Origin: Falciphora oryzae
Taxonomy: Eukaryota > Ascomycota > Sordariomycetes > Magnaporthales > Magnaporthaceae
Length of the DNA stretch: 64,000 nt
Direction of reading: 5' to 3'
NCBI GenBank assembly: GCA_000733355.1
Contig: JNVV01000018.1
Coordinates: 310,001 to 374,000, forward strand
Under the pieces are notes generated by a model. The model had not been told where the DNA came from. It saw only the letters and a list, made by a program, of their open reading frames with translations, and did no database searches. Shown here piece after piece: positions 44,754 to 54,752 of this stretch. Position numbers and translations under genes: made by a program. Every line of letters begins with the position of its first letter. The first letter of the stretch is position 1.

Positions 44754-46595
44754 TCACACAATGGGCAGCACGAGGTAATTCACAAGCCCAGGGCCAAAGT
44801 TGACATGGTTCACCCCCTCCAGCACCTCCCGCGACCTGTCCACCGGATCATCATGCAAGAACAGCCCCGAGCCCTGCGTGTCGCCCGACGCGACCTCGAG
44901 CACGATCCGCCCGCCCTCTTCCACCACCACGTTTGTCGGCCAGATCTCCACGTCGACGGCGTACACCTCCCCCGGCACCACGGGCTGCACGTCCCCGCCG
45001 CGGTACTCGCGGTGCGGCAGCCATTCCCTGTGCCTCGGGTGTGTGGGATCCGTCTTGCGCAGCGACACGCGCAGCCAGCCCTTGCACAGCGGCACCGGGT
45101 CGCCCGCCGTGCCCGTGTACATGACCTCTTTGCCGTCCGGGCCGATGTGCCGCAGCGTCACGAACAGGTCTATGTCGCTCGGCCCTGCGCCGTCTGCTGC
45201 TGCCGTGGCCGAGACGTTGAGGTGCGCCAGCGGGTGCCCGGTGATCTCGGTCTCGGCCGCGAACGGGGCGGTGGAGAACCGCACGAGCTGCGGCGCCTCC
45301 ATCGTGCCTAGCGCCTGGTACGAGACCCTCTGCAGCGTGTCGGGCTGTCGCGGCTCGTGCACGTCCAGGCCTAGGTCTGGCGTGAGGAAGTGCTTGGTGT
45401 ACTGCGTGCGAGCGGGCGGCCACTCGCTCTCGGTGCGGCGCTGGTACGCCCTCTCGGCCGCCGCGTCGTTGAAGCCGACGTTCCCCTTGCGCAGGACCAG
45501 GTCGACGGGTGGCACTTTTCCCGGGACGGACCACCCGACGCGGTCCTCGCCCTTGAGGAAGGCGTCGAGGAAGCTGCGCTGCACCTCGACTTCCTCGTCG
45601 TAGTAGAACGGCAGGTCGTGGCGACCCGTGATGGCGCGCAGGTACTTGAACTTTGACGACGCGTGCACGTAGCCCTGGATGTTTCCCCGCAGGTGCAGTA
45701 GGATGCCGCCCCAGTTGGCGACGCTGAGCAGCGGCACCTCGACGTCGGCCAGGTCGTAGTCCCTGGACGCGTAGTACTCCTCGTCGCGGAACCGGTGAGC
45801 TTGGTTGTCGACCGTCTGGTCCCGCCGGTTCGTCGCCAGCTCCTCCTCGGGCAGGTCGCCCTCGAGCGTGTCGGGTCCCCAGTTGGCGGCTGCGCGCCCG
45901 GGCCGGCCGTACTGGTTCGAGACGACCTGGCGGTCCCACCAGAACCGGATGAATGCGTTGGACAGGATCCCGCCGTGCCGGCACCGGTCGCGGTAGTAGT
46001 CCGACATGCCCTCCCACGGCACCATGGCGGCTAGGCCCCGGGGCCGGCGCGCGGCGACCCGCCACTGGCTGCCGGCGTAGTAGCTGACGCCGAGTAGGCC
46101 GACCTTGCCGCTGGACCAGGCCTGGTCGGCCGCCCACTCGACCAGCTCGCAGAAGGCGTCGCTCGTGCCGCTCGACATGGTGTCCAGCAGGCCCGGCGAC
46201 TGGCCCGCGCCGCGCTCGTCGGCGCGCACGACGGCGTAGCCGTGCGACGTCCAGAAGCCCGGGTCCGGCGTCTCCCAGGCCGAGTGGGCCGACTTGTGCT
46301 TGGGGTTGACCTCGGAGAAGGACTTGGCGTGGAAGCTGGGCGTGGTCGGTGGAAGAAACTCTTAGTGTCTGGTAGTGGGCGAGCAGAGATGGCGCTCTTA
46401 CTCTTTATAGTGGATGTCCTTTCCATAGGGCCCGTAGGTGACCAAAACGGGGACGGGGCCAGACCCCTTGGGCCTGTAGACATTGCACCGGATCAAGCCC
46501 TCGCAGGTCTCGAGCTGGACTGTGACATTCTGCTCAAAGATGTAGGGAAACGACGTCTCGTCAATTGTATATAGGTCTCTAATCTGGTTAGGCAT
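44754..46595 (-). CDS. CocE/NonD-type alpha/beta hydrolase
   Basis: Predicted cytosolic hydrolase of the CocE/X-Pro dipeptidyl-peptidase S15 group acting on esters or amides; the substrate is unknown. Exons 46595-46402 and 46335-44754 (intron GTAAGA...CCCAG, phase 2) give 591 residues. The N-terminal domain has YRPKGSGPVPVLVTYGPYG, then DERGAGQS, the nucleophile elbow GLLGVSYYAGSQW with Ser149, and ITGRHDLPFYYDEE. The C-terminal jelly-roll domain (about residues 370-591) contains ITGHPLAHLNVSATAA, DIDLFVTLRHIGPDG and RIVLEVASGD, typical of the family. There is no signal peptide. The plus-strand frames covering the gene are antisense shadows of GC-rich codons. Confidence 0.9.
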
Positions 46596-47136
46596 GGCGG
46601 AGTCTGTCTTGGGAAGCTTGGAAGCCTTGACAAAGGCTAATACACTCCGAGCAAATTGGTGCTAATACCGGGAGTTGGATGCGCGTGAGAGGAGGACGGA
46701 AGCTGCATCCGAAGGGATCATTGTTCGAGGCCGGAGAACCCCACGTCCACCCCCGCCCTTTAGCCCGCCGCAGCCACATGCAACCTGTGAAGCTAGAGCG
46801 CGAGAGAAAGCTGGGCACCAATGGCCTGGAGATGAATTCGACTGGTTGGCTTCGGTGACTGTCGATGTCCATGACCTTCCATCACCCTCACGTGCGGTCG
46901 TCCGCTCCCTTATCAGTTGTTACTGCGCCATCGAGAAGGTGGCCGAGTTTGCATTGGGCTGACCGCTGGACATGTTCTTTGCCTCATCTATTGAACCTTG
47001 TTCTGTGACAGAGAGGTCGATCCATGGAAGCATGGAGGCACAGATACCTAGGCTACAATCATGTTGAACAACAGGAGCAGCGCACCCAGGTACAATTGAA
47101 ACCAAGCCCACATTACTCCCACTGTGACCTCGATAT
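46596..47136. other. Spacer, no supported gene
   Basis: Promoter of the CocE-type gene and 3' UTR of the second permease gene. Confidence 0.5.
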
Positions 47137-49116
47137 TTAATATCCGTACAGGTTAACGGGAGCGCCATTCGCGTTCGCCAGCATCCTCTTGTTCTCGCGC
47201 TGGAGCATGACGCGCATGTACCAGGCGCAGGCGACGGAGCAGATGGAAAAGGCGGCCGAGGCGCTGAAGCCGATGGTGTAGCGGGGCTCGTCCGTCTTGG
47301 GCCAGATGTAGGCGCCGTAGATGTAGCCGATCTGGCCGGCGACGTTGGTCATGGCCAGGACCACCTAAAAGGCAGAACCATGTCAGTTATTGTCCCTCCT
47401 CGTTCGTCCTTCCAGTGCTTTGAACTCACAGCCTTCTTCTCCTTGGTCTGCGCGCAGGTCGAGGACGCCCAGCCGATGATGACCGAGTTGACCGAGTAGG
47501 CGCCGGCCGCAAAGATGAAGCAGGCCGTGTACCGCCCCGCCACGGTCAGGGTAGAGGCGGCGATGGCGAAGCCGACGACGGCCAGGCCCAGGCCTGCGGT
47601 CACGTGCCACGTGCGCTCGTGGAGCCTGCCCGAGCTCCAGCCGAACAGGATGCCGAACACGCCGGCCACGATGAAGGGCGGGCAGGTGAGGAGGAGGGTG
47701 ATGGTGGTGTTGAACTTGAGCGTGGCCACGACGGTGGGGAAGAAGGAGTTGAAGGAGCAGGCCGACAGGTGGAAGTTCTGCATGAGGCAGAACACCCAGG
47801 TCTTGGGGTCCTTGACGGCCTGCTTCAGCCCCTTCATGGCCGACGTCTCGCCCTGGTCGTCGACGCGGTCGCGCTCCATGCGGTTGTGCGCAATCTCGCG
47901 CTCCTCGGCGCTGAGCCAGCGCGTCGTCAGGGGCGTGTCCGGGAGCAGCCAGAAGCCGAGGAGGCCCACGAGCGCGGTGATGGATCCCTCGATGATGAAG
48001 AGCCTTGGGTCGTTGTCAGCTTTGGCAGGCAAGGAATTGGGGGTTTGGGATTTCACAGTTTCCCTGTGCATGCGACTTACCAACGCCATCCGGCGAGGCC
48101 CCGGACCATGTGCATCCCCTCAAAGACGCCGGCCGCGATCAGGCCCGAGAAGCCGGTGGCTAGGATCTGGGCGCAGTAGAGCAGCGCGATGCGGGTGGCG
48201 ACCTCTCGGCGGGGGTAGAAGATGGACAGCATGTACGTCGCGCCGGGATAGAACTGCAGGGTGGGCGTCGAGCGTCAGCTGGCGTCACATTTTCTTTTTG
48301 TTCGAGGAGCGTGCTGGGGCTGGCATACCGGCGCCTCGGTAATACCCAGGATGAATCTGCATGCCACCATGCTGCCGTAGTTTTGCACCAGACCAGTAGA
48401 CGCTGTTTTGAGGGGTTAGCTGGGTTACGCTAGGCTAGATCGAAGATGCCGGGGCTCGGCTCACCAGAAACGGCAGCCCAGACTATCATCCACGAGCTCA
48501 TGTAAACACTGGGCCGTATCCTGGTAATCAACATGTTGCTAGGAACCTGTAAGTTGGTTAGTCGATGGGTCTGGTTGTCACGGGGGGTGGGCCGGGACAC
48601 ATGCTGCGCGCAGAAGAACTGTCAGTCACCGCCACTTTGAGAGAGGTTATGGAAAGGGGTTTGCGGAACATACCCTGTGTCAGGACGTAGCCGACGAAAA
48701 GGATGGAAACGGTAACGTTGAAGTCATTCCCCGTCATGCCGAGGTCCTTTTCCAGGTTGTTAAGCCGTGCCTGGGCGATGGTGTTCCTGTCAACGTAGTT
48801 GAGGAAGTACATGACCATCAACGTGGGCTGTTGGTCGGACCCGATGCGTTAGAGAAAGCGGAGACAATGGCGCGCAGCATGCCAGTAAGCAAGCTTCTGG
48901 GAGCTGCCGAGTGGGACAGCGGCGGCCTACCATGATGCGCCAGTCCAGCTTCCGCACCAGCGCCGCCTCGGCCGGGTCGGTGACGGTGACGGCACCGCTA
49001 TAGTCCCTCTTGGGCTCATCCTTGAGGTTCTCGACGGTGTAGTCCTCGACGCCCTCGTCCTTGCGCTTCGCGCCGTCGTCGTACGCGACCTTGGAGTCGG
49101 GGTTCGGCTGCGCCAT
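47137..49116 (-). CDS. Second MFS permease of the ACS family, with a one-base splice anomaly
   Basis: Seven exons fit the family: 49116-48931, 48827-48674, 48546-48465, 48402-48329, 48253-48081, 48003-47430 and 47364-47137 (about 490 residues). Signatures: NYVDRNTIAQARLNNLEKDL, VPSNMLITRIRP, RFILGITEAPFYPGATYML, GWRWLFIIEGSITA, WASSTCAQTKEKKA. All junctions keep frame except exon 2/exon 3. The only GT donor (GTATGT at 48673) leaves one surplus G after YVLTQ, and joining to the clear acceptor at 48547 gives a TAG at once. The family sequence needs YVLTQ directly joined to VPSNM. Either a G was gained at the donor, making this a fresh pseudogene, or the assembly has an error. Substrate unknown. 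Confidence 0.75.
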
Positions 49117-50647
49117 TGTTGGGGCTGCTCGCTTGCTTGCTTTCCGGCCGTGAGTCAAAATCGGAGGGTCGGAAAGGGGTAGCGGGTGCGGAAGCGCGTC
49201 AAGGTGCCACGCGAGGGAGCAGGACAGATAAAGGTGCCTCGGGGCGGGGGGAGGGACAGCTTGTTGCTTTTATATGGGGTCACGGAACAACACACCCTTC
49301 CTGAACAGGTCCTTTCTCAACACATCGGGGTTCGGGGTTACCCCTACTCTCGCGGCGCGGGCGGGTCAGCGGGGTCTGCGGGGGACGGGCGCATCGGCAA
49401 GACGTACTGAGTAGAGGGATGGATGAGCCGCTCTGCTTCTCCAAATGCAGCCGTTGTTGCCACTCGGCACCGTCGCATTCCTGCTGACCACCTGTACATG
49501 CGCGGTAGATGTCCACCTCGCTGCGTGCGACGTCTGGTGCTGTCGATGGCACTATCGACAAGTGAAGCTACGCTAAAGACGCGACGTGGCTGGCATCCAT
49601 AATCAAGGTACGGCGCGACGAAGGAACCCTCGGCCGGCGAGAGTTCGACAGGGGCTTCCTGCGAGTCAAGCCTTCTTGGGGGCTCTTGGTGCTGCGGCAA
49701 CTGCCGACCGGAGCCGGTTATTTTCCCCCGCACCAAGAGATGACGCCCATTTGGGCTCTTTATGGCCTTCTTGGTTAGTATCAAGGCCCTCCTCCATCTC
49801 TCGGGGACACTCCCTCGAGCCGGTCCAGGTTCCATAAACCAGCCACAAGATAACACACCGCATGGCGGTATACATACAGACTCTGCACCCACTTGCGATG
49901 CACCGCCGTCCCCTTTCTGGTGGATCGCAAAAAGTTGAGTTGTTGAGGGCGGGCCAACTCCGGGCAAAAAAGCCAGCTCGCGGTGGGGGTCGCACCTCCA
50001 CTTCCCCGCAAACGGGATGCGGGGGGAGGATTGCAAAAGACCAAACAAGAGGCCTTGGCCAGCACGCGGCTGGTACCTGACGCTTCCGAAGACCTGTTAC
50101 GGTGTGTAAGCGTGTAGGCGGTGGGAGTGGGTGCGGCCCCTTCGAGAATAGTAGCGTAGAAATGCCGAAGAAGAGCCATCAGCGGGGATAGACCCGGGGC
50201 GAAGCTCGATAGGGGGCCCATGCGAGCGGTGTCGGACCCTGCTCGCACCTACACCGCAAGCGCCGCTGCAGGTCGATGATGGAGGACTCGTGCAGACTAA
50301 GACACGTTAAGAGACAGGGGATTGGATAATGGCAAATGCTTGGTATTTCCTCCGCGGTATCCCCACAAGAACCAGCATTATAAATGCATGGGATGCCCTT
50401 TAGCCAGGCATTCCCACAATCTAAAGGCCAGCCAGTGCTGCTCGGACAGAACAGACCCTGGTCACAAAAATAAACCCAAACATAGAACGCCCCTTGCTCC
50501 AAATGCTATGCTATGCAACGCTATGCCCATACAATGCCAGGCCAACAAAATTAGAAAAGGAAAATCGTGAAAACGTTAAAACAGAAGAAAAATGGATCCA
50601 AAGAGAAACAGAAATAAACCACACAGAAAAGGCTTATCCCTGTACAA
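49117..50647. other. Spacer, no supported gene
   Basis: 1.5 kb with short open frames on both strands and no recognisable domain. The right 150 bases are A-rich and probably the 3' UTR of the serine protease gene. Confidence 0.5.
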
Positions 50648-51607
50648 CTAAGGAAACTTCTTCCGTGCGGCGACGACGGCGTTGAGCCACGCGGGGCCCG
50701 TCGACATGATGCCGTTCTCCTTCGAGCTTGCGACGTGAACGCCATACTGGTAGCGGCGGCCCTGCGAGTCGGGCTCGAGCCAGATGGCGGAGCCCGACTG
50801 TCCCGGGCTCGAATCGGCCATGTGCAGCAGCGGCGAGCGGACGCGGTCGCAGCCGTTGGGCCTCCAGACCTTGAAGTTGTGGTTGACAAAGGGTAGCTGG
50901 CCGGTGCGGTTGCGGTCCTGCGGGTAGCCGTACGACCACCAGATGTCCTTCTGCAGCATGTCCTCGGTGAAGGCCTTGACGCCCAGATAGCCGTTGGTGG
51001 CGCTCAGGTCGCGGTCCAGCACGAAGATAGCCCAGTCGTCGGCGTAGCCACACGTGCCGTTCTTCTTGGTGCCGTCGATGTGCAGCACGTGCGTCACCGT
51101 CGCGGGCGTGAACCGGTTGCCCGCGTAGTAGGCCGGCGCGAAGGTGTAGGCACCGTTGGGCTTGACGCAGTGGCGCGCCGTCGCCACCAGGCGCGGGCCG
51201 ACCAGGGATCCCGAGCACCACGACTTGCGCCCCTCGTACTGCATCGTGATGCGGCCCAGGGCCGAGAAGGGGTACTGCATTCCGTTCTCGGTGTACCTGT
51301 CGTCGGGGCCGTGCACGGCGCGCTTGACGGTGCCGTTGGCCGTGATTGTCGACGCGGGACCGGACGTCGGCAGCATGGGAGGGGCCTCGGTGGCGTTGCC
51401 GCCTAGCATGACGAACTGCTCGAAGCTGCCGGGGATGACGGCGGCGGGCTCCTCCGGTTGGTAATCGCCGTCCTCCTCCATCGTGATCATCACCGGCTTG
51501 GGGACATCGTAGTCGAAGGTTGCGGACCTGGGGGTGATCTTGATGGCGGCGGCGCTGCAGACGGCCGCCAGTCCGGTGGACGAGAGGATGATGGACGATA
51601 CCCTCAT
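50648..51607 (-). CDS. Secreted trypsin-fold serine protease, V8-like (S1B)
   Basis: A single exon of 319 residues. Residues 1-21 are a signal peptide (MRVSSIILSSTGLAAVCSAA), then a propeptide of about 75 residues ending near TVKRAVHG, where KR may be a Kex2 site. The catalytic triad is His146 in LVATARHCV, Asp190/191 in YADDWAIFVLD and Ser271 in SPGQSGSAIW. The GQSGSAIW context and the order match glutamyl-endopeptidase (V8-like) enzymes rather than classical fungal trypsins. Cleavage after Glu is inference. Four Cys (131, 148, 186, 253) could form two disulfides. The gene lies between long spacers. Confidence 0.85.
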   Translation of the reverse strand: MRVSSIILSSTGLAAVCSAAAIKITPRSATFDYDVPKPVMITMEEDGDYQPEEPAAVIPGSFEQFVMLGGNATEAPPMLPTSGPASTITANGTVKRAVHGPDDRYTENGMQYPFSALGRITMQYEGRKSWCSGSLVGPRLVATARHCVKPNGAYTFAPAYYAGNRFTPATVTHVLHIDGTKKNGTCGYADDWAIFVLDRDLSATNGYLGVKAFTEDMLQKDIWWSYGYPQDRNRTGQLPFVNHNFKVWRPNGCDRVRSPLLHMADSSPGQSGSAIWLEPDSQGRRYQYGVHVASSKENGIMSTGPAWLNAVVAARKKFP

Positions 51608-52946
51608 TTTGGTGGCGGTGGTGTGCGTCTAACAAAAGGAAAAACAAAAGGAAACTGACAAAAGGAAACTGACAAAAGGAAAAGGAGTAAGGAAAGGGGG
51701 AGGGGTCCTCCGTCGTCCGAGAAGCTCAAGTGGGAGATGCTTGATGGGGGAGTGTAGTAATCCTCAGCATGCCCAAAGGCGAGGGACCGCCACCTTTATA
51801 GACTGATGTCACCCAGGTGCTATTCCAAGAAGCTGGCCCATCCCGCGTCCCCAGATATGGATGTTTCACCGCATGAACCGGCATCCCTGAGGTCGGCAGC
51901 CCACCGTGTGGGCTGCTAGAGGAGCCGACAAGGCATCTTGCTTTCTCAGAACCAAGCCGCACACGGTTCTGGGCTATAAACAGCAGCGTTTGGCTACAGT
52001 GGGCGGGCGATCTCTCGACGGGTCCGGCAGCGCACGGCTAGCAGGGTGAGAGGCGGATCCTCGCTGCTGGGAACGAACCAGGACGTTGCGCTTCGTTAGA
52101 GTTGAGGGCGGGAAATATTCTTGGCGCTCGGCTGGCGTGGTCCAGGGGTCCTGGGGGATCCATTGGGCGGAGCTGTGGTGCTGAGCCACCACCACCAGAA
52201 CGACGCGGGTGTCATGCGCAGGCTGGATCCCAGTGCCCCATAGCGCCGAATTGGGAATGAATTCGGTTGACAGTCATCTCGAGCTGGCATCTGATCGTGC
52301 CTTGGCCCCCGCCGGGAGCTAATCTGGTAAGCATCTTCAGCCATGAACGACGGATGCCGGGGAGGCCTTGGATGAGTCCGGAGTTTGGTCGAGATACTTT
52401 CGAGGTGTTCGTGGGATGGAGTTAGCTGCTCACAATACTCTGCCCTGGAGATTCCTCCAGGAACACAGCAGCAGCCCGCGACTAGCGACGGCCAGCGTGA
52501 ATCCGCAGCGGACAGGCAGCCACCACCAGCGCATTCCGGCCGCAAGCAAAATCCTGGCTGCGCAATCCGACGGCTGATTCGGGCTTGCCTATTGGGTGCG
52601 GGTTCTTCCTTCGGGACGTCGTCGCTCGGGTGAACGCAGCAGGTTTCTCGGCTGCCGTGGTGTCCAGCGAGATGGAGCTTTCAAGTCCTTCAAACATCAC
52701 CAAACGTCGGGCTACCAATTGCCCAACCAGGAGCCTCCCCGCCAGATGGTTTCGGATTTGACCAAAAAAGAACATTGGGCGGTCGCCGAGTCAGGGACTG
52801 ATAGGACCCTACGGAAAAAGAAACATGCGAGTCAGTTGGTTGAGCACGCCAAATCTCGAGGCTGCATCCGGGTGGGAACTGCCGGCCAAGTGAGAGCGAG
52901 TGCCAGCCTTCTAGGATGCAGAATTGTGCCTGACCCCCAATCAGAA
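51608..52946. other. Spacer, no supported gene
   Basis: The first 150 bases contain several direct copies of ACAAAAGGAAA (51630-51680) in the protease leader. Otherwise short open frames only. Confidence 0.5.
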
Positions 52947-53037
52947 GCGGGCTTAGCTCAGTTGGGAGAGCGTCAGACTGAAGTTATACTTCGGACATCA
53001 AATCTGAAGGTCGTGTGTTCGATCCACACAGACCGCA
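52947..53037 (+). tRNA. tRNA-Phe (anticodon GAA) with an 18-nt intron
   Basis: Acceptor GCGGGCT pairs with AGACCGC with one G-A mismatch at the fifth pair. The D arm contains TAGCTCAGTTGGGAGAGC (A box). Anticodon GAA lies at 52980-52982, followed by G37. An 18-nt intron at 52984-53001 splits G37 from A38. The T arm is GTGTG-TTCGATC-CACAC (B box). Discriminator A is at 53037. Confidence 0.93.
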
Positions 53038-53039
53038 TC

Positions 53040-53044
53040 TTTTT
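53040..53044 (+). terminator. Pol III terminator of tRNA-Phe
   Basis: Five T directly after the tRNA, with longer T runs at about 53066-53086 as backup. Confidence 0.7.
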
Positions 53045-53170
53045 GGTTTTGCCGCTGGTGCGTTTTTTTTTTTCTTTTTTTTTTTTACGCTGCCAACAAA
53101 GAAAATATTCCTACCCGGATATGGGCAGTGTTTTCTTTTTTTAACGTTATTTTTTAATTTCTACTGTTTC

Positions 53171-53329
53171 TGTTGGTAGGGGTGTTTCTCCTGTAGTAGG
53201 TGCGGAGATTTCAAAAAAAAAAAAAAAAGGATGATGAACAACGATCATTAAATCCGTAGATGAAGCCTTTGTATTGTGCATCCATTTTGGAGATCTCCGC
53301 GCCCACAAGAGAGACACTCCTACCAACAA
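53171..53329. repeat. Imperfect inverted repeat, about 40-bp arms
   Basis: The left arm 53171-53212 begins TGTTGGTAGG; the right arm 53290-53329 ends CCTACCAACA and is its reverse complement with a few mismatches and one small gap. The 77-bp interior holds a run of 16 A. The form is that of a MITE or folded transposon relic. Confidence 0.7.
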
Positions 53330-53333
53330 TTTT

Positions 53334-53367
53334 TGTCACAGGTCGTTTTTTAATAAGACCTGTCACA
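53334..53367. repeat. Hairpin with 11-bp arms
   Basis: TGTCACAGGTC (53334-53344) and GACCTGTCACA (53357-53367) pair at 10 of 11 positions around a 12-nt T/A-rich loop. It lies 4 nt outside the larger inverted repeat. Confidence 0.7.
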
Positions 53368-53892
53368 AGCTGTAGCCCTCGATACGACAACGTTCCTCTT
53401 TTGCCTTCGTGCTGCATTAATCCAGACCGCCATTATTTAGTCCTCGTAACGAAGAGAAGAAAAAAAGATGAGAAATTTCTTTTTTTTTTTTTTTTGCAAA
53501 AGCTCACCGAGTACCTTTTTTTAAGTGGCCGGCTACGAAAACCCCGTTGGTTTTCTTACAAGCTCCGTCTTTCCAAAGTGCAGGACATAATTACACTCCC
53601 GGTGGGACACCTGTGACGGCAGGAGATTACACCGGCGGTGGGATGCCTGCAACCACACTCGTACTCGAAATCACGACCTCGAGGTGGAAGGGACTCTTGA
53701 CCACTCAACTATCCCGTAGGCCGCGGGAGCTTGTTGAGGGTAGGCCCTGACTTTGGGCTGATAAGACTCAGGCTGTCTGCTTGTGGAATAAACAACCGAG
53801 CTAATTAGCTATTTCCCACAAAGCCATGTGCCATCATGTTCCTCATGCCAACACAGCAAACCGCGTTTCACTTTCCCTCCCTCGCTGGCGGG

Positions 53893-54315
53893 TCATGTGC
53901 TGTTTCCAGTGAAGCAGCAGTGTGCCGCAGTGCCCGCGCCGCAACAGTTCCGTGCTCCGCAGTCCAATGATATTATGGCCGTGGTGTCATCCAAGCAGAA
54001 GTAGATGCCGGTGTTGATAGCGCCAACATATCCTTTTATCGTGCCGCCGTTAGCTTTTCAACACAAATATCAAAGAACAGAATTTTCTTGTGGCGGTTAT
54101 GGCTTACCCAGATTGCTCGTCAGATACCACCCGCAGTGCTGATAGGTCTGGTTGCAGTGGTTCGAAGTCGGCATCTGACTTTGCAAAACGGCCATCCTCC
54201 CTACAGTGCTGGTGGCCTGCCTGCGCTCGACGGCGGTTGGACCTTGGTTGCGCGGGAAGCTTGCTGTCGAGACGGCTGCGCAGAGGGCGGCGAGAAGTAG
54301 TCCGATGAGAAACAT
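53893..54315 (-). CDS. Small secreted 8-cysteine protein
   Basis: Exons 54315-54108 and 54032-53893 (intron GTAAGC...AAAAG with CTAAC branch, phase 1) give 115 residues. The signal peptide is MFLIGLLLAALCAAVSTA. A processing-like site VERRQ follows at residues 29-33. The mature part has Cys at 54, 61, 82, 94, 99, 100, 108 and 109, i.e. C-C-C-C-CC-CC, within NHCNQTYQHCGWYL, YFCLDD, LDCGARNCCG and AHCCFTG. Joining the exons turns a frame without meaning into a Cys-rich end, which supports the splice. I do not recognise the family; an effector or antimicrobial role would be inference. It lies downstream of and on the same strand as the PKS. Confidence 0.7.
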
Positions 54316-54752
54316 GATGGCTGCGATGAGTAGGAAAATGTGTAATTTATTGCTGTTATGGCGTTCTTTTTCTCTGCTTGGCCCCTTCCGTTCACCTTGC
54401 CGGGTTCCTCAGTCTATTATAGAAATCCTGGATGGAGTGTTTGTTCTCATTATCATTAATTATCGTTGTTGATATCATGGAACCAACTCTAACCCGTTTC
54501 TACCTTGGTAACCTCTTAAGTTCTATACTCCTCGAGAACGCTAAATACCGCGACACGTAGAAACACAAGGAGCTTTCTTCCCTCCTACCGATACTCGCAC
54601 AAACTGTGCTCCCAAGGACCCTATTCGATGACAACCATGATTCCGCCCGTATCAACCGTGATGAAGCCATTTTAGAAGACGAAATTAAAAAAAAGAAAAA
54701 AAAAATATCAACGGTCATAACCGTCAAGCTGAAAAAAGCCTTACCACATCGT
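54316..54752. other. Spacer between the small secreted protein gene and the PKS
   Basis: Promoter of the gene at 54315 and 3' UTR of the PKS gene. It is AT-rich with an A-run at 54687-54707. No coding signal. Confidence 0.5.

Larger units (their letters stand above)
53038..53892. other. AT-rich low-complexity island between tRNA-Phe and a small secreted protein gene
   Basis: Long T and A runs (53066-53086, 53213-53228, near 53480-53495), an imperfect 40-bp inverted repeat, a hairpin and a tRNA-like relic. No coding frame is supported. The composition and repeats suggest old insertions next to the tRNA gene. Confidence 0.6.

Noticed and set aside
44851..46137. 428-codon minus-strand frame overlapping the CocE-type gene
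   Set aside because: Wrong frame of the same strand; Arg/Pro/Gly-rich without motifs.
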